A stretch of DNA of 64,000 bases from Cryomorphaceae bacterium (GTDB lineage: Bacteria; Bacteroidota; Bacteroidia; Flavobacteriales; Flavobacteriaceae), in the NCBI GenBank assembly GCA_003331875.1, contig QOQA01000002.1, forward strand, positions 1-64,000. Reading direction: 5' to 3'. Under the pieces are notes generated by a model. It did not search any database, was not told where the DNA came from, and saw only the letters and a list, made by a program, of their open reading frames with translations. This document shows, in pieces, positions 7,082-15,627 of this stretch; positions within the stretch are counted from its first letter, which is position 1, and each line of letters opens with the position of its first letter. The position numbers and the translations under genes were made by a program.

Positions 7082-8752
7082 TCACTTAAAATTTCTTTTA
7101 AAACTTTTAGATTTTTTCTTTTTTTTGTTTTTATTGAATCTTCTTTCTTTATGAGATTTTGAAGATTCATCTCTTTGACCTCTTTTGTTTGTTATATTTA
7201 CATTTACTGTTCTATTTTCAATTTCAAAATTATTAAAAACTTTAAAGATCAAATCTTTATGCTCTGGCTTTGAATTAAAAAAAGATTTTGTTTTTTGTAC
7301 ATCAACATTATATATATCACCAGGACTTAATGAGCATATTTCAGTTAAAAATTCTTTAAGATTCTGCCAATTATAGTAGTCCTTTGTTCCTAAATTTATT
7401 TGGTACCTCAAATCCTTACCTTTTTTTCCCTTGCTAGCTTTAGTTTCTTCCTCATTAAATGAATTTAATTTTTTTTCGAATTCCAAAGAAGCAATTTTTC
7501 TAATTAATTCTTCTTTACTAATGCTTTCTAAATTATCATTGATTGATGACAAAAAAGGATTTAAATCGTCATTAATATTTGTATTGATTATTTTGTCAAA
7601 ATATCCTATTATTTGATTTGAAAATACTTCGTTTTTTGACGGCAACTGAGATGGCTTAATATTAATTTTAAGTTTGTTTTGAATTAATTTTACCTTTCTT
7701 TTTTCAGAATCGGAAAAAAACAAGACTGACAATCCCTTTTTAGAAGCCCTACCAGTTCTGCCACTTCTATGGTTATATATTTCAGCTTCATCAGGTATTT
7801 TATAATGGATAATATGAGTAATACTTTCAACGTCTATACCTCTTGAAGCAACATCTGTGGCAACTAGAATCTTAATTTGTCTTGTTCTAAATGCCCTCAT
7901 GACTGAATCACGCTGATTTTGACTTAAATCTCCATGCAGTGCACCTGAACTATATCCATCTCCTATTAATTTTTCGCAAACCTTTTGTGTTTCTCTTCTT
8001 GTTCGACAAAATATTATCGAGTAAATATCAGAACATGAATCAATAAATAATTTTAAAGAATTATACTTATTTCGATTATTAATTAAAAAGCTAATGTGTG
8101 AAACATTTTCTGATGTTGAGTTTTTTTCTCCTACAGTAATTTTATAGGGGTTTTTCATAAACTCCTCTGCTATCTTAGACACCTCATTGGGCATTGTAGC
8201 CGAAAAAAGCCAAGTTTTTTTTGTTTTTGGAGTTTTAGCTAAAATGGATTTTATATCAGTATAAAAACCCATATTTAACATTTCATCAGCTTCATCCAGA
8301 ACACAAAAATCAATTTTTGAAATATTGACGTATTTCCTTTTTAACATGTCAAGCATTCTCCCCGGGGTTGCGACTATTATTTGAGCGCCTCTTTTAATAG
8401 ATTTTGCTTGTTCTTGAATATTACTGCCTCCATATACAGCAACAATATTTAGTTTGTCTAAATTAATAGCATACTTTTTTAATTCCTGGGTGATCTGTAA
8501 ACATAGTTCTCTAGTTGGAGAAATAATGAGTGATTGTGTAAACTTGGAATTAGTATCTATGTGATGCAGAATTGGCAACCCAAAAGCTGCTGTTTTTCCT
8601 GTACCAGTCTGTGCTAATGAAATAATATCTTTCGGTTTATCAATTAATAATGGAATTGATTTTAATTGAACTTCAGTTGGGTTTTTAAAGCCTAGTTCTG
8701 TGATTGCTGAAATAATAGGTTTGTTTAAACCCATTGATGAAAAGTCACTCAT
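7082..8752 (-). CDS. deaD: DEAD-box ATP-dependent RNA helicase (DeaD/CsdA type)
   Basis: A 556-residue helicase with all core motifs: Q motif, AQTGTGKTAAF (Walker A), PTREL, TPGRMLD, DEADEML, SAT, HGDLSQNQRD, ATDVASRGID and HRSGRTGR. After the two RecA domains (to about 370) come a helical stretch, a DbpA-type RNA-binding domain (about 455-530) and a very basic tail rich in Lys, Arg and Ser. The layout matches DeaD proteins that help ribosome assembly and unwind RNA in the cold. ATG at 8752 is chosen; an in-frame TTG at 8761 lies inside the -7 promoter element and cannot be in a transcript starting there. Confidence 0.93.
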   Translation of the reverse strand: MSDFSSMGLNKPIISAITELGFKNPTEVQLKSIPLLIDKPKDIISLAQTGTGKTAAFGLPILHHIDTNSKFTQSLIISPTRELCLQITQELKKYAINLDKLNIVAVYGGSNIQEQAKSIKRGAQIIVATPGRMLDMLKRKYVNISKIDFCVLDEADEMLNMGFYTDIKSILAKTPKTKKTWLFSATMPNEVSKIAEEFMKNPYKITVGEKNSTSENVSHISFLINNRNKYNSLKLFIDSCSDIYSIIFCRTRRETQKVCEKLIGDGYSSGALHGDLSQNQRDSVMRAFRTRQIKILVATDVASRGIDVESITHIIHYKIPDEAEIYNHRSGRTGRASKKGLSVLFFSDSEKRKVKLIQNKLKINIKPSQLPSKNEVFSNQIIGYFDKIINTNINDDLNPFLSSINDNLESISKEELIRKIASLEFEKKLNSFNEEETKASKGKKGKDLRYQINLGTKDYYNWQNLKEFLTEICSLSPGDIYNVDVQKTKSFFNSKPEHKDLIFKVFNNFEIENRTVNVNITNKRGQRDESSKSHKERRFNKNKKKKKSKSFKRNFK

Positions 8753-8758
8753 GCGCGG

Positions 8759-8766
8759 CAAAAGTA
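8759..8766 (-). promoter_or_regulatory. -7 promoter element directly before the helicase start
   Basis: Minus-strand TACTTTTG fits TAnnTTTG. Only 6 bases separate it from the ATG at 8752, so the mRNA would have almost no leader. The remaining bases up to 8878 are AT-rich with nothing else recognised. Confidence 0.55.
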
Positions 8767-8878
8767 ACTTATTAATGCAAGATTATAACATAAATTTCAC
8801 AAAGGTTAATTCCATATTTAAATAGTTGATAAACAATTGCTATAAACTACATTTTTAAAAATTCACAAGTTTGAGAAA

Positions 8879-9787
8879 TTAAATGATTTCTGCTATCATA
8901 CAACGTACGCTTCCTCCACCGCATTTCTGAATCAAGGGAATTGGAATATTAACTATTTTTGAATCAATTGATAGAATTTCTTTTTGATTTCTGTTTAGGG
9001 AGTTAAAAGCCAATTGACTTATCACAATTATTTTATTTCCTTTTTCACCAAGTTGAAGTAAATTTCCTGCAAATGATTCCATTTGATCTAAATCAATTTC
9101 AATTATATTCTTTGCTGTTTTTTTAATGGATTCTTTAACTCTTATTCTTTCCTCTTTGTCAATTATAGATTCAAGGCAGATTAATATAAAATCATCACCA
9201 ATACTCATCATTACATTTGTATGGTAAACAATTCCCCCTTTTGAATCATATGATTTGAATGTTATTGGGCTGTATCCAATATCTTGGCAAAACTTCTCAA
9301 ACAAATTAAAGTCTGATCTTTTTGAAATTGAACAATAAGCAACTTTATTTGTTCTATCCAAAACTACGCTACCTGTTCCCTCTAAGAAAACTTCATCTTC
9401 TTCATATATACTGTAGTCATTTAGAAGACTGTAGTTAAATCCATTATTTTTTAAAATTTCAATAAAAGACTTATTTTTTTCTTTTCTTCTTGACTCGGCA
9501 TACATTGAGTGAATCACATACTTGTCTTTATGAAAGCTGATCCAATTATTTGGAAATACATCATCAGATAATTTTTTATTCTTTTTGTTTTCACATAAAA
9601 TAATATTGATTCCATGATCTCTTAGAATAGAACACATATTTTCAAATTCATGAATTGCAGCCAATTGAATTTCATTGTCATTCATATTGTCAACTTTTGA
9701 TTGAAAAAAATTATCTTTTGATGTATCCTCATTGTATCCAAATGAAGAGGGTCTAATCATTAAAATATTTTTAGTTATTTGGTTCAC
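8879..9787 (-). CDS. ctlX: CtlX-type amidinotransferase/deiminase (citrulline-utilisation hydrolase family)
   Basis: A 302-residue protein of the guanidino-group-modifying (pentein) fold. Visible motifs: MIRPSSFGYN at the N terminus, DDVFPNNW, the EGTGSVVLD acidic motif, YHTNVMM with the catalytic His, and the C-terminal GGGSVRC with candidate nucleophile Cys296. This set matches CtlX rather than arginine deiminase. The family is linked to citrulline or arginine breakdown; the exact substrate is unproven. No arginine or citrulline genes are next to it. It is divergent from the gene at 9829 and appears to stand alone. Confidence 0.85.
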   Translation of the reverse strand: MNQITKNILMIRPSSFGYNEDTSKDNFFQSKVDNMNDNEIQLAAIHEFENMCSILRDHGINIILCENKKNKKLSDDVFPNNWISFHKDKYVIHSMYAESRRKEKNKSFIEILKNNGFNYSLLNDYSIYEEDEVFLEGTGSVVLDRTNKVAYCSISKRSDFNLFEKFCQDIGYSPITFKSYDSKGGIVYHTNVMMSIGDDFILICLESIIDKEERIRVKESIKKTAKNIIEIDLDQMESFAGNLLQLGEKGNKIIVISQLAFNSLNRNQKEILSIDSKIVNIPIPLIQKCGGGSVRCMIAEII

Positions 9788-9828
9788 TTATTGCAGATGT
9801 TAATCGAAATTAAAAATAATCTTTTTAA

Positions 9829-10251
9829 ATGCTAAGAAATGTTTCATACAAAAATGAAAAGCAAGAATTGGAAATTAATAATCTTGTTGGTAAACCATTT
9901 GGACTTTTTAAAAGAATTAGAGAGGGCGGCGTAGGATCTGGTAAACTTTTAATTACAAAAGCAGATAAGGATATTGAAAATCTACTCATATTAGATCATA
10001 ACCTAAACTACTGTAATATCGAAATGAGACCAAATGGAATAATTGTATACTTCAGAGTACTTTTAGAAACATATGCTCTTGTAATCCCTTACTATAAGTT
10101 GGTAATCTTTAAAGTAGACTCTGAAGAATACACTTTCAATATTGATCAAAAGTTTATAAAAATAAAAGTTAAAGGCAAAGGTGATCATGGGTTTTTTAGA
10201 AAAGTAATGGAACAAAAAGCAATTGACTATGAAAAGTATAAAATTAATTAA
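9829..10251 (+). CDS. Conserved-looking cytoplasmic protein of unknown function
   Basis: 140 residues with no signal peptide and no transmembrane segment. Charged, Lys-rich, with alternating hydrophobic stretches (IIVYFRVLLETYALVIPYYKLVIF) that suggest a beta-rich fold such as a PH-like barrel. I do not recognise a family motif with confidence. It is divergent from ctlX (41-base gap) and converges on a small membrane-protein gene with 9 bases between stops. Confidence 0.65.
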   Translation: MLRNVSYKNEKQELEINNLVGKPFGLFKRIREGGVGSGKLLITKADKDIENLLILDHNLNYCNIEMRPNGIIVYFRVLLETYALVIPYYKLVIFKVDSEEYTFNIDQKFIKIKVKGKGDHGFFRKVMEQKAIDYEKYKIN

Positions 10252-10260
10252 ATGAAAAAA

Positions 10261-10455
10261 TCATTTTTTTGTGATCGCAAAAAAAATATATAAAATCATA
10301 GAAACTAAAATCAATACCCAACCAATTGGAATCAAAAAAAATGGTTCACTTAATATTCCATCTTTATCCAGCGACGAACCTGCAAATTCAAACACGATAA
10401 AACAAATGATTCCCATAGAAAGAGTGAATGTTGCAATCTTAAATTTACTATCCAT
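10261..10455 (-). CDS. Small two-helix membrane protein, DUF3955-like
   Basis: 64 residues with two hydrophobic helices (about 8-26 and 40-61), joined by a loop reading SSLDKDGILSEPFFLIPIGW. The G-x-L-x-EPFFLIP pattern resembles DUF3955. Function unknown. A plus-strand frame across the same bases was judged a shadow because it lacks any such pattern. Confidence 0.6.
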   Translation of the reverse strand: MDSKFKIATFTLSMGIICFIVFEFAGSSLDKDGILSEPFFLIPIGWVLILVSMILYIFFAITKK

Positions 10456-10499
10456 ACAGTCTACAAAATTTCATAATTTTAAATTAATAAATATTTACA

Positions 10500-11117
10500 A
10501 TGTTAAAGTTCGATTTAGAAAAAATAAAAGGTTTAGAAAAAATATATAGATTAAACCTTATTAATAGCTGTACCGGATATAAATCTGCCAATTTAATTGG
10601 ATCCATTAATGAAGAAGGAAAAACAAATCTTGCAATCTTTAGTTCCATTACACATTTGGGAAGTGATCCTGCAATGATTGGTTTTGTCTTAAGACCAAGA
10701 ACAGTACCTAGAAATACCTACAATAATATTTTTAAAAATAAATTTTTTACCGTGAATCATGTTTTTGAGAAGGATATTGCAGATGCACATCACACCTCGG
10801 CAAAGTATCCAAAAGAAGTTTCTGAGTTTGATGTTACAAAACTTGAACCCGAATTCTTAGATGATTTTGAAGCTCCTTTTGTCAAAAGCTCAAAAGTAAA
10901 ATTTGCATGTAAGTATCTCAATGAGTATGATATTAAAGAAAATAGGACAGTTTTAGTTGTTGCAGCAATACAAACACTTTATGTTGATGAAAAATCTATT
11001 CATGAGGATGGTTGGATTCAACTAGATAAAGCAGGAACTGTTACAATAAATGGACTTGATGGATATGCAAAAACCTCACTGTTAGAACGTTTTGAATATG
11101 CTAGACCAAAAAAATGA
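10500..11117 (+). CDS. Flavin reductase-like FMN-binding protein
   Basis: 205 residues matching the flavin reductase domain (split-barrel, FMN-binding). Typical features are a central NLAIFSSITHLGSDPAMIGFVLRPR stretch, in which bound FMN is held, and NTYNNIFKNKFFTVNHV after it. These enzymes use NAD(P)H to reduce free flavin or serve as a partner to a monooxygenase; no partner is adjacent. The stop overlaps the start of the O-methyltransferase by 4 bases, so they are probably co-translated. Confidence 0.85.
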   Translation: MLKFDLEKIKGLEKIYRLNLINSCTGYKSANLIGSINEEGKTNLAIFSSITHLGSDPAMIGFVLRPRTVPRNTYNNIFKNKFFTVNHVFEKDIADAHHTSAKYPKEVSEFDVTKLEPEFLDDFEAPFVKSSKVKFACKYLNEYDIKENRTVLVVAAIQTLYVDEKSIHEDGWIQLDKAGTVTINGLDGYAKTSLLERFEYARPKK

Positions 11118-11749
11118 ATGAATTTATAAGCGAGGAGTTATACGAATACTTAATTAAACACAGCTCTGAAGAGCCTGAACATCTAAAAAAATTAAATAAA
11201 GAAACACATTTAAAAATTCTCAATCCAAGAATGCTTAGCGGTCATATTCAAGGAAGGTTTCTTTCATTAATAGCCAAGATTCATAAACCAGAAAAAGTTT
11301 TAGAAATTGGAACTTATACGGGCTATTCTACTTTATGTTTTAGCGAAGGCATAAAAGAGAGTGGCGAAATTCATACCATTGATAAAAATAAGGAACTTTT
11401 AAAAATTCAAAGTGATTATTTTAAAAACATAAAAGTCTCGATAAAGCAATATTGTGGAGAAGCTTTAGAAATTATACCCTCTATTAATGACACGTTTGAT
11501 TTGATTTTTTTGGATGCTGACAAAGAAAACTATGTAAACTACTATAACCTGATTATTGATAAATTGAGAAAAGGTGGTTTGATTATCGCTGACAATGTGC
11601 TTTGGAGTGGCAAGGTGTTAAAAAGCAATTCTAATGATGAGGCAACAAGATCATTAATTGAATTTAATAAACTTATCAAAGAGGATGATAGAGTTCACAA
11701 TATAATTATCCCTGTTAGGGATGGATTAAATTTGATTTATAAAAATTAA
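11114..11749 (+). CDS. O-methyltransferase, catechol-O-methyltransferase-like (class I SAM)
   Basis: 211 residues. SAM motif I is VLEIGTYTGYST, followed by HTIDKNKE (acidic ribose ligand), FDLIFLDADKENY (metal-binding Asp) and LRKGGLIIADNVLW with the conserved Asp-Asn. This is the metal-dependent Mg2+ type that methylates catechol-like or small aromatic hydroxyls. The natural substrate is unknown. The stop codon interlocks with that of tatA on the other strand (TTAA at 11746-11749). Confidence 0.9.
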   Translation: MNEFISEELYEYLIKHSSEEPEHLKKLNKETHLKILNPRMLSGHIQGRFLSLIAKIHKPEKVLEIGTYTGYSTLCFSEGIKESGEIHTIDKNKELLKIQSDYFKNIKVSIKQYCGEALEIIPSINDTFDLIFLDADKENYVNYYNLIIDKLRKGGLIIADNVLWSGKVLKSNSNDEATRSLIEFNKLIKEDDRVHNIIIPVRDGLNLIYKN

Positions 11750-12009
11750 AGATCCCTTTTAATTGAATCTGTGATATCATTTAAATCTTCCTTCAATTCA
11801 TTTATATCATCTTTAATTTTATCATTCTGAACCCCATTATTTTTTGAACTCTTTTTTATCTCAGATTTAATTTCTTGAGTTGCATCACGAACTTGTCTAA
11901 TTCCTTTTCCCATTCCTCTTGCAATTTCTGGTATTTTATCTGCACCGAAAATCATCAGAATTATAAAAAAGACAAATATTATCTCACCTCCGCTAATAAA
12001 ATATAACAT
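11746..12009 (-). CDS. tatA: Twin-arginine translocase subunit TatA/TatE
   Basis: 87 residues: a short N-terminal membrane helix (about 6-20), the hinge FGADKIPEIARGMGKGIRQ, an amphipathic helix and an acidic/basic tail. This is the pore-forming subunit for export of folded proteins. It starts 2 bases after the M1 peptidase stop on the same strand and so is probably the last gene of that run. tatC is not in the window. Confidence 0.92.
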   Translation of the reverse strand: MLYFISGGEIIFVFFIILMIFGADKIPEIARGMGKGIRQVRDATQEIKSEIKKSSKNNGVQNDKIKDDINELKEDLNDITDSIKRDL

Positions 12010-12011
12010 TT

Positions 12012-14306
12012 TTAACCTTTAACATTAGATTTAAATTTATCGAAATCCGTTTGGTCTTCTTTTTTGGGCCAACTATTATTTCTTTCATCAATATCAGCCG
12101 TTTCTTTATCTGGATCTAAAACTATTTCTGTAATTTTTTTATTTGAAGTAATAATTTTTTTTACTTCATTATCATTTTTTCTCCAAACCTGAGCCGGATA
12201 CCTTTTTCTTACAGTCTCACCGTCCTCATATTTAATATCAATTATTATAGGCATCACTAAACCACCAGGTTTGTTGAAAACAACTTCGTAAAAATATTTT
12301 GGTACATCAATAGCGTCTATTTCATCTTGGCCATAATTTTCATTTAAATAATTTTCAAGAAGCTTTGAATTCTCCATTGCTGATTTATCCTTAAGATCAC
12401 TTTTATCATTTTCGTATTTTTCAAAAAATATTAATGGACGAAGCCTGTTTCTTGGAATTCCTTGATCTTCCATAATTTTAAGCATTTCTTCACCTGGATC
12501 TGGTGAAACAAAATATTGATTAACCTCTTTTAATCCTATATCTACATAGTCTGTTGAATAAAACCAACCCCTCCAAAACCAATCTAAATCAACTGCAGAG
12601 GCGTCTTCCATTGTTCTGAAAAAATCTTCAGGGGTTGGATGTTTAAACATCCATCTTTGTGAATATGTTTTAAATGCATAGTCAAAGAGTTCTTTACCCA
12701 TAATCGTTTCCCTCAGAATATTAAGAGCAGCAGCAGGCTTTCCATATGCATTGGGACCTAAATAGTATACGTTTTCAGGGTTAGACATAATAGGAGCTAG
12801 AAAGTTTTGATCCACACTCATGTAATCAGTAATAAGTTGGGCTGGTCCTCGGTCAGAGGGAAAATTATCAAGTGGTGCTATAATTTCAGGGTATTTTTCA
12901 CCAAATTCTTGTTCTGCGAGATATTGAACAAAAGTTGTAAGACCTTCATCCATCCATGCCCATTGTCTTTCATCACTGTTTACAATCATAGGAAAAAAGT
13001 TATGACCAATTTCATGGATGATAACTCCAATCATTCCAAATTTTTCATCATCTGAATATGAGCCATCAATGTTAGGTCTTCCAAAATTGAAACAGATCAT
13101 TGGATATTCCATACCAATTTGATGTGCATGAACAGAAATTGCTTTATGATAAGGATAATCAAAAGTATATTTTGAAAATGATTTTAAGGCTTCAACAACC
13201 GTTATTGTTGAATAATCCTCCCAGAGCGGGTTTCCTTCTCTTGGATAAATTGAGACTGCCATAACATCATCTTCTCCAATTTTCACAGCCATCATATCTA
13301 GTATGTATTTTCTTGACGAGGCGAATGCAAAATCACGTACATTATTCGCAATAAACTTCCATGTTTTTTTCTCGGAAGAGAATGATTTTTCAGCGTCCAT
13401 TGCTTCTTGCTGATTTACAATTACCACAGGCTTGTCATATGATTTTTTTGCCTTGTTAAATCTTTTCATCATTTCTTTAGAGTAAACCTCTTTTCTATTT
13501 TGTAATTCACCTGTGGCTTCTAATACATGATCAGCTGGAACGGTGATATTAACTTCATAATTTCCAAATGGAAGAGCAAACTCTCCATCACCCCAGAATT
13601 GTTGATTTTGCCAGCCCTCGACCTCATTGTAAACACACATTCTAGGAAAGAATTGAGCAATTATATAAGCTCTATTTGTATCATTAGGAAAGGTTTCATA
13701 ACCAGACCTTCCATCTTGTTTAACATGATCATTTATGTTGTACCACCATTTAATTTTAAACGAAAACTGTTCACCAGTTGATAATGGTTTAGGTAAATTA
13801 ACCCTCATCATTGTTTGATTAATCATATAATCCAAAGGCTTATTATTGATATCATTCACATGTTCGACATTAAATCCTCCATCAAAAGAATCTTTTAAAA
13901 ACTCTTTATCAAATGAATCAGGCAGGTAATATGGTACAACGCTTTCAGAATCTCTGTCTAAACTTGGAGAATCTTTTTTTCTGACATTTTGATCTAATTG
14001 AACCCACAGATATTCAAGTTTTTGTGGTGAATTATTTGTGTATGTAATAGTTTCATCACCATAGATCATTTTATTTTGATCATCTAATTCAACATTAATC
14101 TTATAATCTGCCTGTTGTTGGTAATATGATGGACCAGGAGCGCCAGAAGCAGCTCTGTATATGTTAGGAGAAGAAAATTCCTGATATAATTGCCTAAATT
14201 TATTGTTATTTAAATGTCCTTGTTGTTTCTCATCAGCTTCTTGAGAAATTAATTGTGGAGCAAAAAATAAAAAAACAAAGCAATATGTTATGTTTTTTAG
14301 GTTCAT
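12012..14306 (-). CDS. Secreted M1-family zinc metallopeptidase
   Basis: 764 residues with a signal peptide ending near LISQ. The zinc site is complete: HEIGH at 431-435 with the third ligand Glu454 in WMDEG, spaced as expected for M1. The exopeptidase-type GxMEN motif is replaced by IGMEYPM (about 398-403), as in many Bacteroidota M1 proteins, so aminopeptidase activity is not certain. A beta-sandwich N-terminal domain precedes the catalytic domain. Likely periplasmic or outer-membrane associated. It follows the DUF6702 gene by 39 bases and precedes tatA by 2. Confidence 0.9.
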   Translation of the reverse strand: MNLKNITYCFVFLFFAPQLISQEADEKQQGHLNNNKFRQLYQEFSSPNIYRAASGAPGPSYYQQQADYKINVELDDQNKMIYGDETITYTNNSPQKLEYLWVQLDQNVRKKDSPSLDRDSESVVPYYLPDSFDKEFLKDSFDGGFNVEHVNDINNKPLDYMINQTMMRVNLPKPLSTGEQFSFKIKWWYNINDHVKQDGRSGYETFPNDTNRAYIIAQFFPRMCVYNEVEGWQNQQFWGDGEFALPFGNYEVNITVPADHVLEATGELQNRKEVYSKEMMKRFNKAKKSYDKPVVIVNQQEAMDAEKSFSSEKKTWKFIANNVRDFAFASSRKYILDMMAVKIGEDDVMAVSIYPREGNPLWEDYSTITVVEALKSFSKYTFDYPYHKAISVHAHQIGMEYPMICFNFGRPNIDGSYSDDEKFGMIGVIIHEIGHNFFPMIVNSDERQWAWMDEGLTTFVQYLAEQEFGEKYPEIIAPLDNFPSDRGPAQLITDYMSVDQNFLAPIMSNPENVYYLGPNAYGKPAAALNILRETIMGKELFDYAFKTYSQRWMFKHPTPEDFFRTMEDASAVDLDWFWRGWFYSTDYVDIGLKEVNQYFVSPDPGEEMLKIMEDQGIPRNRLRPLIFFEKYENDKSDLKDKSAMENSKLLENYLNENYGQDEIDAIDVPKYFYEVVFNKPGGLVMPIIIDIKYEDGETVRKRYPAQVWRKNDNEVKKIITSNKKITEIVLDPDKETADIDERNNSWPKKEDQTDFDKFKSNVKG

Positions 14307-14345
14307 AATGAAATTTTATATTCATTAAAAATAATAAATCTATAT

Positions 14346-14828
14346 CTAAAAACTAATTTGATTTGTGTGTTTATTTCTTGACTGAATAAAACTTTTTCGT
14401 GTAAATTCGGACCTGAACAAAATCAAGTTTTTTTGGTTACTAAATGAACTAAATAATATTTTATTTGAAACACTGAGCTTTTTTGTTTCATCATTTAATG
14501 AAAAATCTATGTAAAACTGAAGCAAATCATTCCTTTTTTCAAACCCAATAAAATTGTAGTTAATTTTTTTCTTGTCAGCAATCAAAATAAAATTATCAAT
14601 TAAATAGGTTTTGAAAAGGTCATTTAAATTTGAGTACTCATCATCATAGTTTACCACTCTTTCATCCAAACCTAACTCAAGTTCAATATCATCGTAGAAA
14701 GCTTTAACTGTAACTTTGTAATAATTGTTTTGATTTTTATCAATTAGTGTTGTACTAACATAATATTTATGAGCACTAGATGTAAATGCTAGCACTAATG
14801 AAAGAAAAATAGATTTAAAGTTCCTCAT
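14346..14828 (-). CDS. DUF6702-type exported protein
   Basis: 160 residues from ATG 14828, with a signal peptide ending near TSSAHKYYVS. The mature start AHKYYVSTT and the later KINYNFIGFEKRNDLLQFYIDF pattern fit DUF6702 proteins of Flavobacteriia, whose role is unknown. The upstream in-frame start at 14882 lies deep in the previous gene and would spoil the signal peptide. The start overlaps the previous stop by 14 bases, which suggests translational coupling. Confidence 0.75.
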   Translation of the reverse strand: MRNFKSIFLSLVLAFTSSAHKYYVSTTLIDKNQNNYYKVTVKAFYDDIELELGLDERVVNYDDEYSNLNDLFKTYLIDNFILIADKKKINYNFIGFEKRNDLLQFYIDFSLNDETKKLSVSNKILFSSFSNQKNLILFRSEFTRKSFIQSRNKHTNQISF

Positions 14829-15627
14829 TAATAGATTTATAAAAACTTGATAAGTCTTGCAGAACAAGACCGTGATTGCCATAAATGAAATTTTGTTCCA
14901 TTTCTGAGTTTTCTAGTGCTCCAATAACGAATTCATACAAATTATTTTCATTTAGATTAAATTCATTTTTAAAAAAATTTAGACCGTAGAATTGAATAAT
15001 ATCAACTGCAACTTTGTTTCTTACGTCAAGAGCCCTAGACTTTCGTAAAGTGTCATAATAACCACTTAATTGTTTATAAACTGCTTCAATATTAAGGGGC
15101 ATTCCAAGTGGTATAAGTAAGGTGCTCAACAGTACATTTGAATTATTTCGAAATACAATTTTCTCTTCTCTGTTTCCTTTATATCCTGGAACACCAACAT
15201 CGTCAAAATTTAAAATATCATTTTTATCAACTAAGGCTAAATCAGATTTGATATTACCTGATAGATTGTGTGGTCGAACTGTCACATTTTCTAAAATATT
15301 AACCAAAGGTTCTAAGTATACTTTAATACTGTCCGAGCTGTAAATCTGTTCAGTAATAACAATAAGTTGTTTTTTTATCTGAACTGATGAAAAATAAATA
15401 GAATCTGTTTTTCGAATACCAATTTTGAAGGTACCTTTTTGATCAGTGATTGTTTTACCACCAGAGCTTGCATTAATGACATGAATTCCACTAATATCAA
15501 TACTGTCGTTAGCAACTTCTCCAAAAAGTGTTTTAAATTCGGCTGTTTGTGCACTGTGATTGAGTGGAATTAAACTGAAAATAATTACTGGTAAAAAACT
15601 AATTAAGTATTTTTTGATATTTTTCAC
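14815..15627 (-). CDS. Exported protein with carboxypeptidase-regulatory-like domain (second of a pair)
   Basis: 270 residues. Signal peptide to about 26 (HSAQ). Residues about 33-115 are a CarbD-like beta-sandwich: FGEVANDSIDISGIHV, GKTITDQKGTFKIGI, ISYFSSVQIK-like strand and ending NILENVTVRPH, the same plan as the front domain of TonB-dependent SusC proteins but with no plug or barrel. The rest is helical with no recognised motif. It is a distant paralogue of the gene before it and overlaps that gene by 29 bases. Function unknown; an envelope partner of the M1 peptidase is an inference from position only. Confidence 0.78.
   Translation of the reverse strand: MKNIKKYLISFLPVIIFSLIPLNHSAQTAEFKTLFGEVANDSIDISGIHVINASSGGKTITDQKGTFKIGIRKTDSIYFSSVQIKKQLIVITEQIYSSDSIKVYLEPLVNILENVTVRPHNLSGNIKSDLALVDKNDILNFDDVGVPGYKGNREEKIVFRNNSNVLLSTLLIPLGMPLNIEAVYKQLSGYYDTLRKSRALDVRNKVAVDIIQFYGLNFFKNEFNLNENNLYEFVIGALENSEMEQNFIYGNHGLVLQDLSSFYKSINEEL

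Noticed and set aside
8753-8761. TTG start for the helicase
   Set aside because: The TTG is the end of the -7 promoter element, so it would not be in the mRNA.
10271-10549. Plus-strand frame across the small membrane-protein gene
   Set aside because: The minus-strand frame has two clean membrane helices and a DUF3955-like loop; the plus frame has neither and overlaps the flavin reductase start.
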